Source: Bryobacterales bacterium (GTDB lineage: Bacteria > Acidobacteriota > Terriglobia > Bryobacterales > UBA6623). Taken from it: a stretch of 64,000 nucleotides of DNA. The translations under genes were made by a program, and so were the position numbers. Below, piece after piece: positions 28,120 to 37,018 of this stretch (position 1 is its first letter; every line of letters begins with the position of its first letter). The stretch is from the NCBI GenBank assembly GCA_028819235.1, contig JAPPMC010000237.1, forward strand, positions 1 to 64,000, read 5' to 3'. Below the pieces are notes generated by a model. That model was not told the DNA's origin. It saw only the letters and a program-made list of their open reading frames with translations, and made no database searches.

Positions 28120-28549
28120 CGCCCCTGACGTCGAGGTCGGCCGGATCAGGAAACACGCTGTGCCGGATGAAGGCTCCTGGGGCGTAGAGAACAGAATCCG
28201 CCGCCGCCACGCGATTGGTCGAGATCACCCAAGGGGTTTTGAGAAAGCGTGCGGGCTCATTGACCCACGGCGGTACCCGGTGGCCGTGCAGGCGGGCTAC
28301 ATGCTCCACGACGGCCGCCAAGAGCGCATCCCAGCGAGTCCCGGTCAATGGCGGGGGATCCAACAGGGCTTCCTCCTGCTCCGCCGCGGACAGGCAGTGG
28401 AACTGTCGGGGGAGCTGGTGCATCAGCGCACCGTAGCGGTCCATGTCATCGAGGTCCGCAACGATTGTCCGGCTGTAAGACGCCAAACTGAAGAACGCTG
28501 GGGTCGGCTCATGGCCCGGGGGGGCAGAAATCGTCCCGCAAGTTCCCAT
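28094..28549 (-). CDS. Conserved companion protein of the nucleotidyltransferase module, copy 2
   Basis: YGALMHQLPRQFHCLSAAEQEEALLDPPPLTGTRWDALLAAVVEHVARLHGHRVPPWVNEPARFLKTPW...APGAFIRH; overlaps 27496..28119 by 26 nt, as in copy 1. Confidence 0.72.
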   Translation of the reverse strand: MGTCGTISAPPGHEPTPAFFSLASYSRTIVADLDDMDRYGALMHQLPRQFHCLSAAEQEEALLDPPPLTGTRWDALLAAVVEHVARLHGHRVPPWVNEPARFLKTPWVISTNRVAAADSVLYAPGAFIRHSVFPDPADLDVRGGERHAWLP

Positions 28550-29685
28550 TCATGCGGACCCTGCCCCGGGGGTGACGATTCCCGCCGCTGCGCTCGCGGA
28601 GGCGTCGCCTGAGCGTGACGTCCTTTGGGGATTATCGCACCGCACCAGCGTCACGGGCGTGACGTAATCACTCTGTGGATCTGGCCGTCAATACGGACCG
28701 TCCCAAGTCTGCGCCATGCTACGGAAGCACTCAGATGAAGAGCTGGTTGGCGGATGCGGCTGGATCTCAGGGCTGAATCACACGGCAAGCCTGCGCTAGC
28801 GCGCCCTGATCGGGGATGCTCAGCGGCTGCTCCCGTAGCCCCTGTGTGGGCCTTGGGCCGCTCGGTGTGGCCTTCCTTCAATCCCAGTTCATATCCGCGC
28901 CAGACCGCTTCGGGGCAACCCTCGGAGCGGCTGACCAGAGCCGACGGGCCGTAGGTGTGGCCCCGACCCCGTCGGCCCTCATCCCGCGCCCCGGCCTTGC
29001 GCTCTGCAAGACCAACCCCGCGGTCCCGCGGGTGCCCCTCCGCGGTGTCGCAGGGGGATCGGTTCTCGCGCGTCCACCCTAGCGCCTGCCTTCATTCGGT
29101 GGTTGCCGCAGCAGACGTGCACGCCCGGGCTGGGTTTGATGGAGCACCCGTGGATCTTCCGGCTAAGGCGTGACAGGTGCACTCGTGTTCCGATCATCCG
29201 GCACTTCTCGTCAGTGCATCCTGATACATTCGCCGTCTCGAGCTATAGCCCCGAGAAGCCAGCGCTAGCCTGCCATGCTCGATCACCTCGAACTCCGTGA
29301 AGCCACAGTCGGAGGTCGGCCGGCGAAGCTCAACTTCGGCACCGCTCCACCTGCCCTTGAAGTTCTTGAAATCCTGATCTGCAGTCGGCCACACAAGCGA
29401 CACTGCTCGCCGACAGCTGGAAGGCGCAGCACTCCACGGAAAAGTCGTGGCGATTGGAATCCACGAAAGCGGAACGGTCGGGACCACAGCTACTATGGGG
29501 CCTACACGTGACGGGCCAAGCCCTTGGCCGCGCGCTCGTGGCCAGCGACGGCAGGCTTCTGCGGGAGAGTCAGCGATCGAGTGGCCCCGCGGGCGTCGCG
29601 TATACGTCAAGCGGAGCACGTCGCCCAACGCCAAATGGAACTGGTGCCAGTGGGCGGTCGGAATCCCGATCCCTGAGCCGATCGC

Positions 29686-31422
29686 TCAGGGCGCTTCCAC
29701 TTCGATCGTGACGATGTCCCCGTCGTGGTATTGCTGGTGGCGGACCGACGACGTGAAATGCCTAAGCAGCCGCAAGGACATGTCCCGCTCCACTCCCACT
29801 GCCGTTGGCTCACCCAGCAGCGCAATCCGGTCTTGGAGATTGCCGCCCTCCGAGGCAGCCGCGAATTCTAGAATTGCGCGCCCGTCGCGCTTGCGTGCGG
29901 TCAGCCGCAGCTGCCGGTTTGCGCGTTCGCCCTCCTCATCCTCCCGGAGCAGTGTAAGGAGCGTCTCTTCCGCCGCCGCCCCGAGCCGGTCGAGCATGGC
30001 CCCTTCCCATCGGTGACGAGCCGCAAATTGCTCAAGGAACTCCATGATCTTCGGCAGTGCCCCGACCTCCAGGTGCATCTCGATTCGTCTGCTCCGGGAC
30101 TGAGTCAGTTCGGAGAACAGGGTGAGGATCATGGCGGCCAGGCCCCCTGAGGTCATTCCGTTCTGCAGGGTCCCGCCGGCAAACTCCGAGAAGTAGTCGG
30201 GAAAGATCACGCCATTCTGGAATCCGACGCCGATCCAGAAGGATACGCCCACGATCAGCCCCTTCCGATAGTCGATCCCGTCTTCGATGACGATCTTCAT
30301 TCCGAGCACGAAGAGCATGGAAAGGAGGACAGTCACGTAGGCAGCCGCGACCGGGCCCGGAATGGCAAGTATCAGGGCGACCAGCTTCGGGACAAAAGCC
30401 ATCGCTATGAAGATGACGCCGATTGCGACCCCTACCGCGCGTGATGCGACACCGGTGAGCTCAGTAACGGAGACGCTTGTGGAGTACGTCGTGTTGGGAA
30501 CCGTGCAAAGGAGGCCTGAGAGCAGGTTTCCCGTGCCGTCCGCGTTCACTGCACCCTGGACTGCTCGATAGTCCACGGCACGCTGCTGGCGCCAAGACAC
30601 CCCTTGAATGGCGATGGCATCTCCGATCGTCTCGATCGCGCCAACCAGGGTCACGAATACGAACGCCGGCAGAAGCGACCAGAAGGTCGCGTTGAAGCTT
30701 AGGTCAAGCCCCGGCCAGTTGCCCTCCGCAATTCCGAGCCATGCGGCCTTCCTGACCAGATCGAAGTCGTACACACCGACCCATGCAGCGGCCGCGGAGC
30801 CCGCGAGGACTCCAAGAACGGGTGCCCAAAGCCGCAGCGCCCCGGTAGCCCTGAGCGCCACCGGAATGATCACCAAGAGCGTGATGGCCGCGGTGATTGC
30901 GGCGTCTGACGACGTAGCGCCGTCAGGGACGTCATCCAGCATGTCAAAGATCACGGGCATCACGGTGACCGCGATAAGCATGATCACGGTCCCCGCGATG
31001 GTCGGGGTAAGGATCCTGCGGAACAGCGAGAGGTGCGCCCCCAGCGCGTACTGGAACAGCGCAGAGACCACCACTAGGGTTCCCAGCATGGCTGGTCCAC
31101 CTTGGGCGATCGCCCCGATCGAGACGGAGATGAAAGCCGCCGACGTGCCCATCAGGAGGACATAGCCTGCTCCGACCCGGGCCTTCCCCAGAGCCTGCAA
31201 GATGGTTGTCGTGCCGCTCACGAGGACCGCCGCGAAGACGGCCCACGACACGTAGGATTCGGTTCCGCCCGCTGCGCGGATTACGATTGCCGGCGTCAGG
31301 ACGATGCCGGTGATGGTCAAGATCGCGAATTGGAAGCCGAGGCCGGTCGTGACTGCCAGCGGCGGGCTCTCGTCGGGTTCGTAACGAACCCCCGGATTCG
31401 ATTCTGATCGTTGTGTCGCCAT
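29686..31422 (-). CDS. NCS2 xanthine/uracil permease family protein with C-terminal histidine-kinase-like ATPase extension
   Basis: PPLAVTTGLGFQFAILTITGIVLTPAIV...GAIETIGDAIAIQGVSW...NLLSGLLCTVPNTTYSTSVSVTELTGVASRAVG; C-terminal ~150 aa ending VGVERDMSLRLLRHFTSSVRHQQYHDGDIVTIEVEAP. Confidence 0.88.
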   Translation of the reverse strand: MATQRSESNPGVRYEPDESPPLAVTTGLGFQFAILTITGIVLTPAIVIRAAGGTESYVSWAVFAAVLVSGTTTILQALGKARVGAGYVLLMGTSAAFISVSIGAIAQGGPAMLGTLVVVSALFQYALGAHLSLFRRILTPTIAGTVIMLIAVTVMPVIFDMLDDVPDGATSSDAAITAAITLLVIIPVALRATGALRLWAPVLGVLAGSAAAAWVGVYDFDLVRKAAWLGIAEGNWPGLDLSFNATFWSLLPAFVFVTLVGAIETIGDAIAIQGVSWRQQRAVDYRAVQGAVNADGTGNLLSGLLCTVPNTTYSTSVSVTELTGVASRAVGVAIGVIFIAMAFVPKLVALILAIPGPVAAAYVTVLLSMLFVLGMKIVIEDGIDYRKGLIVGVSFWIGVGFQNGVIFPDYFSEFAGGTLQNGMTSGGLAAMILTLFSELTQSRSRRIEMHLEVGALPKIMEFLEQFAARHRWEGAMLDRLGAAAEETLLTLLREDEEGERANRQLRLTARKRDGRAILEFAAASEGGNLQDRIALLGEPTAVGVERDMSLRLLRHFTSSVRHQQYHDGDIVTIEVEAP

Positions 31423-31582
31423 CGCGGCCTGTTCCAGATCGAGAGTTCGATCATAGTCTACGCACCGCTCCGGGCCCTATTGACGCCGCCGTTTCCGTTG
31501 GCGCTCAGTCAGGTGCAAGTCGACCGAGCAGTCTTGAAGCTGACGCGGCCTCAGGGCTGGGCCTCCGGCGATAGACTGGGCA

Positions 31583-32818
31583 ATGGAGCGAGCGTACCCA
31601 AGAGCTGCGGATACCGGAATAGGCCGGCGGAAGCCGTCGATCCGCGAGCGAGACAGGATAGTACGCGCGGGCCTCCGGCCGAGATATCAGGAATTGGCCA
31701 AGTGTCGCTCCACGGGCGAGCTGCTGGCGCATCCCACGTACACCGCCATTCGGCCGATCGCCGAGAGAGTACTCCGCTGCATCGAGCACGAGAACTTTTC
31801 CGGGACGGTCGTCGCGCCGCGAGAATTCTACCGGCTGGTGGCGTGGAACATCGAGCGCGGTATTGAGTTCGACGGGCTGTTGCGTGCCTTCCGCCGCCAT
31901 GAGTACCTGCGCTCCGCAGACGTACTGTTCCTCACCGAGACTGACGTCGGAATGGCCCGGTCGGGGAATCGCAACGTAGCTAGGGAACTCGCCCAGTCCT
32001 TGGGGCTTGAGTATGCCTTCGCGCCCTGCTACCTAAACCTGTCCAAGGGTTCTGGCGTCGAGAGTGAGGTCTCCGGAGCCAACGATCTTGGTCTGCACGG
32101 CAATGCACTGCTGAGCCGGTTTCCACTCCGCAACTGTAGGCGGATCCCGCTCGGCAACGGCCGGGACAAGATGCACGGCAGGGAAAAGCGGCTCGGCCAG
32201 CAGGCCGCCCTGGCTGCCGAAGTCGATCTTCCCGGGCTGCCACTGACTGCTTGCGCCGTCCATCTTGATGCGAAGTCCAAGCAGTCCCACCGGTGCAACC
32301 AGATGAAGGGGGTGATTGCGGGGCTGCCAAGGGGCGGGCCCGCCGCCATTGGCGGCGACTGGAACACGACCACGTTTGACTCGTCAAGCGCCTCGCGCGC
32401 CATCGCTGGCTACTGGCTGCGGGTGTTCCTTGGAGCGCACAACACGGTCAAGAACCATTTCCTGCGGCCCTACACATACTTCGAAAGGGGCCTCTTCCGG
32501 GCCTTGGAGGACAACGGTTTTGACTGGCGCGGCGCAAACGTGCTCAACGAGCGCACCACGTCGTACGACGTAGACGACACCAAAGCCCACAAGAACTTGC
32601 GCGAGTGGGTCCCGGCATGGTGCTTCGATTTCATTCGTTGGGCGCTGCGGGAGTTCGACGGGAAGTGTCCGCTCAAGATCGATTGGTTCGCCGTCCGGGG
32701 AGTCGCCCCGGAACGCCCAGTCGTCTTTCACGAGTTTCGCGAAGGGCGCGACCCGCCGCTCTCCGACCATGACGCGATCGGCCTCGATGTGCGCCCACTC
32801 GACCCGCCGGCAATATAA
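31583..32818 (+). CDS. Endonuclease/exonuclease/phosphatase (EEP) family protein
   Basis: RLVAWNIERG, DVLFLTETDVGM, GNALLSRFPL, VHLDAKS, GGDWNTTTF, IDWFAVRG, LSDHDAIGLDV. Confidence 0.88.
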   Translation: MERAYPRAADTGIGRRKPSIRERDRIVRAGLRPRYQELAKCRSTGELLAHPTYTAIRPIAERVLRCIEHENFSGTVVAPREFYRLVAWNIERGIEFDGLLRAFRRHEYLRSADVLFLTETDVGMARSGNRNVARELAQSLGLEYAFAPCYLNLSKGSGVESEVSGANDLGLHGNALLSRFPLRNCRRIPLGNGRDKMHGREKRLGQQAALAAEVDLPGLPLTACAVHLDAKSKQSHRCNQMKGVIAGLPRGGPAAIGGDWNTTTFDSSSASRAIAGYWLRVFLGAHNTVKNHFLRPYTYFERGLFRALEDNGFDWRGANVLNERTTSYDVDDTKAHKNLREWVPAWCFDFIRWALREFDGKCPLKIDWFAVRGVAPERPVVFHEFREGRDPPLSDHDAIGLDVRPLDPPAI

Positions 32819-32825
32819 TCCGGTT

Positions 32826-33449
32826 ATGGCGGCGCTTGCGGAGTTGTCCGTACCGACCGTGCCAGAACTTCTCGAACGGGAGGACCACCGCATCATTTCG
32901 TCCCTGATCGACGACGGGTCCAGCGTCCTCGACCTCGGCTGCGGGGAAGGGGACCTGCTGGCCTGGCTGGCCCGCCACAAGGCCGTCCAAGCCCGCGGTG
33001 TGGAGATTTCGTCCGACAAGGTTCGTCGGTGCGTCGAGCTCGGCCTGTCCGTCTACCAAGGGGACATCAACAAGGGGTTGGCGGACTATCCCGACGCCTG
33101 CTTCGATTACGTGATCCTGAGCCAGACGCTCCAGGTCGTGCGCGAACCGCTGCGCCTCATCCGGGAAATGCGCCGCGTTGGACGGCGGATCGTGGTTGCT
33201 TTTCCGAACTTCGGCCATTGGTCCGTGCGATTGTCGTTGCTCGCAACCGGCAGAGCCCCGCGCACCGGCCACTTGCCATACCGCTGGTTCGACTCCCCGA
33301 ATATCCGGGTCCTGACCATACTCGATTTCGAGGAACTGCTGGCGAAGGAGGGCCTCAACGCTAGGGAGGTGCGCTTTCTGCGGCGCGGCCGGCCAGTCAG
33401 GGTGTGGCCGAACCTGTGGGCCGACTCGGCGATTTATCTGTTGACCTAA
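32826..33449 (+). CDS. metW: MetW-like methyltransferase
   Basis: VLDLGCGEGDLLAWL, GVEISSDKVRRCVELGLSVYQGDINKGLADYPDACFDYVILSQTLQVV, VVAFPNFGHW, DSPNIRVLTILDFEEL; start ATG 32826. Confidence 0.88.
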   Translation: MAALAELSVPTVPELLEREDHRIISSLIDDGSSVLDLGCGEGDLLAWLARHKAVQARGVEISSDKVRRCVELGLSVYQGDINKGLADYPDACFDYVILSQTLQVVREPLRLIREMRRVGRRIVVAFPNFGHWSVRLSLLATGRAPRTGHLPYRWFDSPNIRVLTILDFEELLAKEGLNAREVRFLRRGRPVRVWPNLWADSAIYLLT

Positions 33450-34464
33450 TCGGGCGGGTCTCCTCCAGCAGTTCCGACACCGCTCGGGAGACGGCCTCGC
33501 GTTCCACGCTCAGGATGCAGCGAGGCCGATCGTACTCGTAGCAGCGGTCTCCCGGGCAGGGCTTGCAACTCCATTCAGTCTCTACGATCCGGTGGGCGGT
33601 CTTCCAGGGACCCCATACGGCCGAGGCCGACGAGCCGAAGACCACGACGCACGGCACTCCGTAGGCCGCGGCCACATGGGCCGGTCCCGAATCGTTGCCA
33701 ACGAACAATCGGGCACCAGACAGCAGCGCCATTAGTGCCGGGAGCCGGAGCCCGTGTCGAACGGCGAAATCTCCCGTACGGCCAGCTGGGTCGTCTTCGG
33801 CCGGTCCGGCCACGAAGACCGGCTCGATGCCGTGCTGATTCCGAAGCTCCAGCGCAATTCCGCGAAAGTGGTCGAACTTCCATCGCTTCGTGGCATACGC
33901 AGCTCCGGCGTGGAGCACTGCATACGGCGGTCCGGAGGGTCGCTGCGTAGGGCAAAGGCGGGCCCTTGGAACTGTGCACACCGACCCGCTGAGATGTGCC
34001 ACCGCGGCCGCATGGTGCTCGGCCGTGTGCACGCAGGCTCGCTCGGGGAGCCCCAGCACCTCTTGGGCACGCGGGATCCGCACGTTGTAGGCCCACCGCT
34101 GCCGGAAGTGGGCAAATCCGGCCCTGAATCGGGCGCTCGACAGGGCGGTCATCCACGCGGCGGTAGTGCCTCCGTGCATGTCCAGGCACAGGGCAGGCTG
34201 TTTGGACCGGATGGCCCGGACCAAGCGCAACTTGTCGCGGAAGCCGGCGGAACTCGGCAGCGTCAGCACACCGTCAATGTCCGGCTGGCCTTCGAGTACG
34301 CCAGCGAACCGTTCCTCGATCACCACCCAGATGGTTGCCTTGGGCATTGCTCTGCGCAGCAGCGAGAACGCCGGTGTCGCCAGCACGGTGTCGCCGAGCG
34401 ACCTGAGGCGCACCAAGAGCACGGACGCCTCGGCGTCCAGTGTGGAGACTACCGGCGCTCGCAC
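33397..34464 (-). CDS. Glycosyltransferase family 9 (heptosyltransferase-like)
   Basis: SVLLVRLRSLGDTVLATPAFSLLRRAMP...LCLDMHG...LFVGNDSGPAHVAAAYGVPCVVVFGSS...CYEYDRPRCI. Confidence 0.9.
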   Translation of the reverse strand: MRAPVVSTLDAEASVLLVRLRSLGDTVLATPAFSLLRRAMPKATIWVVIEERFAGVLEGQPDIDGVLTLPSSAGFRDKLRLVRAIRSKQPALCLDMHGGTTAAWMTALSSARFRAGFAHFRQRWAYNVRIPRAQEVLGLPERACVHTAEHHAAAVAHLSGSVCTVPRARLCPTQRPSGPPYAVLHAGAAYATKRWKFDHFRGIALELRNQHGIEPVFVAGPAEDDPAGRTGDFAVRHGLRLPALMALLSGARLFVGNDSGPAHVAAAYGVPCVVVFGSSASAVWGPWKTAHRIVETEWSCKPCPGDRCYEYDRPRCILSVEREAVSRAVSELLEETRPIRSTDKSPSRPTGSATP

Positions 34465-34475
34465 GCAACCGCCGG

Positions 34476-35126
34476 TCAGGCGGCCCGCGACTGGGCGATG
34501 GTATGCAGGAATCCTCTCGCGGCCATCTCAATGCGGCCAAAATCCCGCTCCATGAGCCAGCGCTTATTGACGATGTCGGATCCCACCGCCACAGCGCTCG
34601 CACCGGCCCTAAAGAACTCTCCTGCGTTGTCAATCGTGACTCCGCCTGTCGGCACTAGGTGCACGTGGGGGAGCGGAGCCTTGACGGCCTTTATGTATCT
34701 CGCCCCTCCGACCAGCCCCGCCGGGAACACCTTGACCATGGTCGCGCCCGCGTTCCACGCGGTCATGATCTCGGTCGGGGTCAGGCCCCCCGGAACGACA
34801 ACCGTGGAGTACCGGTTGCACATCTCGATCGTTGCGGTGTCAAGGGCGGGCGTCACGCAGAATTGCGCGCCGGCGAGCATCGAAGCCCGAGCCGTCATGG
34901 GATCCAGCACGGTCCCCGCTCCCAACACCATCGTGTCGCCAAAGCGGTCGCTGGCCTCTTCGAGGGTCCGGAGTGCGCCCGGGACGGTCATGGTGACCTC
35001 CAGAATGGGCAGACCGGCGTTGTAGATCGCTTCGATCGCTTGCATCGCATCGCCGGGGTCATCGGTTCGTACGATCGGGATGATCCCTACTTCCAAAATC
35101 CTGTCGAGTGTTGCCGATGCCCGCAT
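34476..35126 (-). CDS. 2-dehydro-3-deoxyphosphogluconate (KDPG) aldolase family
   Basis: GIIPIVRTDDPGDAMQAIEAIYNAGLPILEVTMT...VLGAGTVLDPMTARASMLAGAQFCVTPALD...MVKVFPAGLVGG...LVPTGGVTIDNAGEFFRAGASAVAVGS. Confidence 0.93.
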   Translation of the reverse strand: MRASATLDRILEVGIIPIVRTDDPGDAMQAIEAIYNAGLPILEVTMTVPGALRTLEEASDRFGDTMVLGAGTVLDPMTARASMLAGAQFCVTPALDTATIEMCNRYSTVVVPGGLTPTEIMTAWNAGATMVKVFPAGLVGGARYIKAVKAPLPHVHLVPTGGVTIDNAGEFFRAGASAVAVGSDIVNKRWLMERDFGRIEMAARGFLHTIAQSRAA

Positions 35127-35786
35127 AACCGCGAAGTCCTAAGCCGTTACGGTACCAGAGGGGTTGCTTGCCGGACAATTTCGGGGCTATTCGGCCGACT
35201 GTCCAGAATCCGGGCGCTGAGCCATGAGCGACAGCTAGAGCGACGCGACAGGAGTTGCCACACACGTGTCGCACCCGGCGAACCATCACGTAACTGTCGG
35301 CGGCTTGGCCTTGGGCTGCGACATCTGCTTGGAGTGGGCGGGAAGTGGACCGCATGGAAGACGCGATATCTGAACTAGAGAAAAGGACCTTTTCGACTAT
35401 TTATATATCGTAACCACAATATCTATATTATCATCTGTATTATAGACTTCATTGCATACAGCGCGTCTGCGTGTGCCCATGCTGAAGGGACTCACCACCA
35501 CAGGCGCCGACTGCGCCACAAGGCATAAGGTCGCCCAGCAAGCGGGACGCCACGTCGTGCAGCTCTGGGATGGCTGTCGCCGCCGTGGCAATCGGACACG
35601 GTGCGACGGTTGACACCTGGTCTTGGCTCGCAGGCGGTCACGTGAAAGATTCCGGCTGCGGTCACGGTTGCCGCCTCTGGAAGCCAGGCCAGTCGCAGGG
35701 CGGCTCTCGAGAGGTCCTCGGGGTCCGAATCGCTGTTCGGAGTTCCTCCACAGCTCCAAGAGGGAGTCCAACTAGACTGGGATGGC

Positions 35787-36992
35787 ATGGCGCGAACGGC
35801 CCTGGCAGTGGACGGAGGTCCCCCCCTACGCCGCAGGGCCTACCCCGACTGGCCCGAGCCCGGGCCGGACGACCTCGACCGCGTCCAGGCGGTGTTGACC
35901 TCCCAAGACTGGGGCGGAAGCGCCTCGGTCGTGGCTTCCTTTGAACAGCTATTCGCGCAGTATCACGATGCTGCCCATGGTGTGGCAGTATCCAGCGGGA
36001 CCATGGCTTTGGAGCTGGTCATGCACGCCCTCGAAATCGGGCTCGGGGATGAGGTGATCGTGCCTGCCCACAGCTTCGTCGCGACGGCCACGGCCGTTTC
36101 CCGGGTAGGTGCCACACCCGTCTTCGTCGATATCGAGGCAGACACCTACAACTTGGACCCCGTGCGGGTCGCTGAGGCAGTGTCCCCTTCCACGAAGGCA
36201 ATCCTTGCCGTGCACTTCGGCGGCGTCGTGGCTGACATGGACCGCCTGCAGGGCATTGCCGAGCAGCACGACGTAGACTTGCTCGAGGATGCGGCGCACG
36301 CACACGGCGCCGAGTGGCACGGCACGCGGGCCGGCGGGCTGGGTCTGGCTGCCGCGTTCAGCTTCCAGAACTCCAAGGCGATGACCGCCGGCGAAGGTGG
36401 AATCCTCACCACCAGCGACGAACGGCTGGCGGCGAAGGCACGCTCCATCACTAACGCCGGAAGGCTGCCCGGTCGCGGATGGTTCGAACACTTCGAACTC
36501 GGGACGAACCTCCGCATGACGGGCCTTCAGGCGGCCATCCTGGCTGGTCAGCTAGAGCGCCTTCAGGACCAGATCCTGCTCCGTCGCAGGCGGTTTCAGC
36601 GCTTCCAGCGGCGGCTGCAGAGCGTCCAGGGGATCGAGCTCCAGCGGACGCCCCGCGGCGCGTCCACTCAAACCCGCTACATCGTGCCGGGCCGGATCGA
36701 TCCTCGGATGTTCGGAACGACGCGAGACCAATTCGTGCAAGCAGTGCAGGCCGAGGGCGTTCCCGTCCGAAGTTTCTACCCCCATCCCCTGTACAGCAAC
36801 CCGGTATTTCAGGGCCGCCCGCACCGCGTCCTCACATGCGCGGTTGCGGAGGGCGCATGCCTGGACTCATTCTGGCTCCCGATGCGACTGTTCATGGGCA
36901 CCGACGAGGACGCAGCTGACGCTGCCCGCGCCATCGAGAAAGTGCACGCTTGGCACAAGCCAGCCCAAGGTCCGACTAACGGCTCCCCTTGA
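35787..36992 (+). CDS. DegT/DnrJ/EryC1/StrS aminotransferase
   Basis: GVAVSSGTMALELVMHALEIGLGDEVIVPAHSFVATATAVSRVGATPVFVDIEADTYNLDP...LLEDAAHAHGAEWHG...AFSFQNSKAMTAGEGGILTT. Confidence 0.93.
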   Translation: MARTALAVDGGPPLRRRAYPDWPEPGPDDLDRVQAVLTSQDWGGSASVVASFEQLFAQYHDAAHGVAVSSGTMALELVMHALEIGLGDEVIVPAHSFVATATAVSRVGATPVFVDIEADTYNLDPVRVAEAVSPSTKAILAVHFGGVVADMDRLQGIAEQHDVDLLEDAAHAHGAEWHGTRAGGLGLAAAFSFQNSKAMTAGEGGILTTSDERLAAKARSITNAGRLPGRGWFEHFELGTNLRMTGLQAAILAGQLERLQDQILLRRRRFQRFQRRLQSVQGIELQRTPRGASTQTRYIVPGRIDPRMFGTTRDQFVQAVQAEGVPVRSFYPHPLYSNPVFQGRPHRVLTCAVAEGACLDSFWLPMRLFMGTDEDAADAARAIEKVHAWHKPAQGPTNGSP

Positions 36993-37018
36993 GACTGATC
37001 GAGGCCGGCGGCCCCTGG

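Noticed and set aside
28516-28575. Imperfect G/C-rich inverted repeat (CCCGGGGGGGCAG ... CTGCCCCGGGG)
   Set aside because: Short and imperfect, expected in high-GC DNA; overlaps the start region of the companion gene.
29194-29634. 146-aa minus ORF next to the NCS2 permease
   Set aside because: Some protein-like stretches (DQDFKNFKGRWSGAEVELRRPTSDCGFTEFEVIEHG) but no family, no clear start, overlapping ORFs in other frames; not supported enough.
33754-35025. 423-aa plus-strand ORF
   Set aside because: Antisense to GT9 and KDPG aldolase genes; no recognisable motifs.
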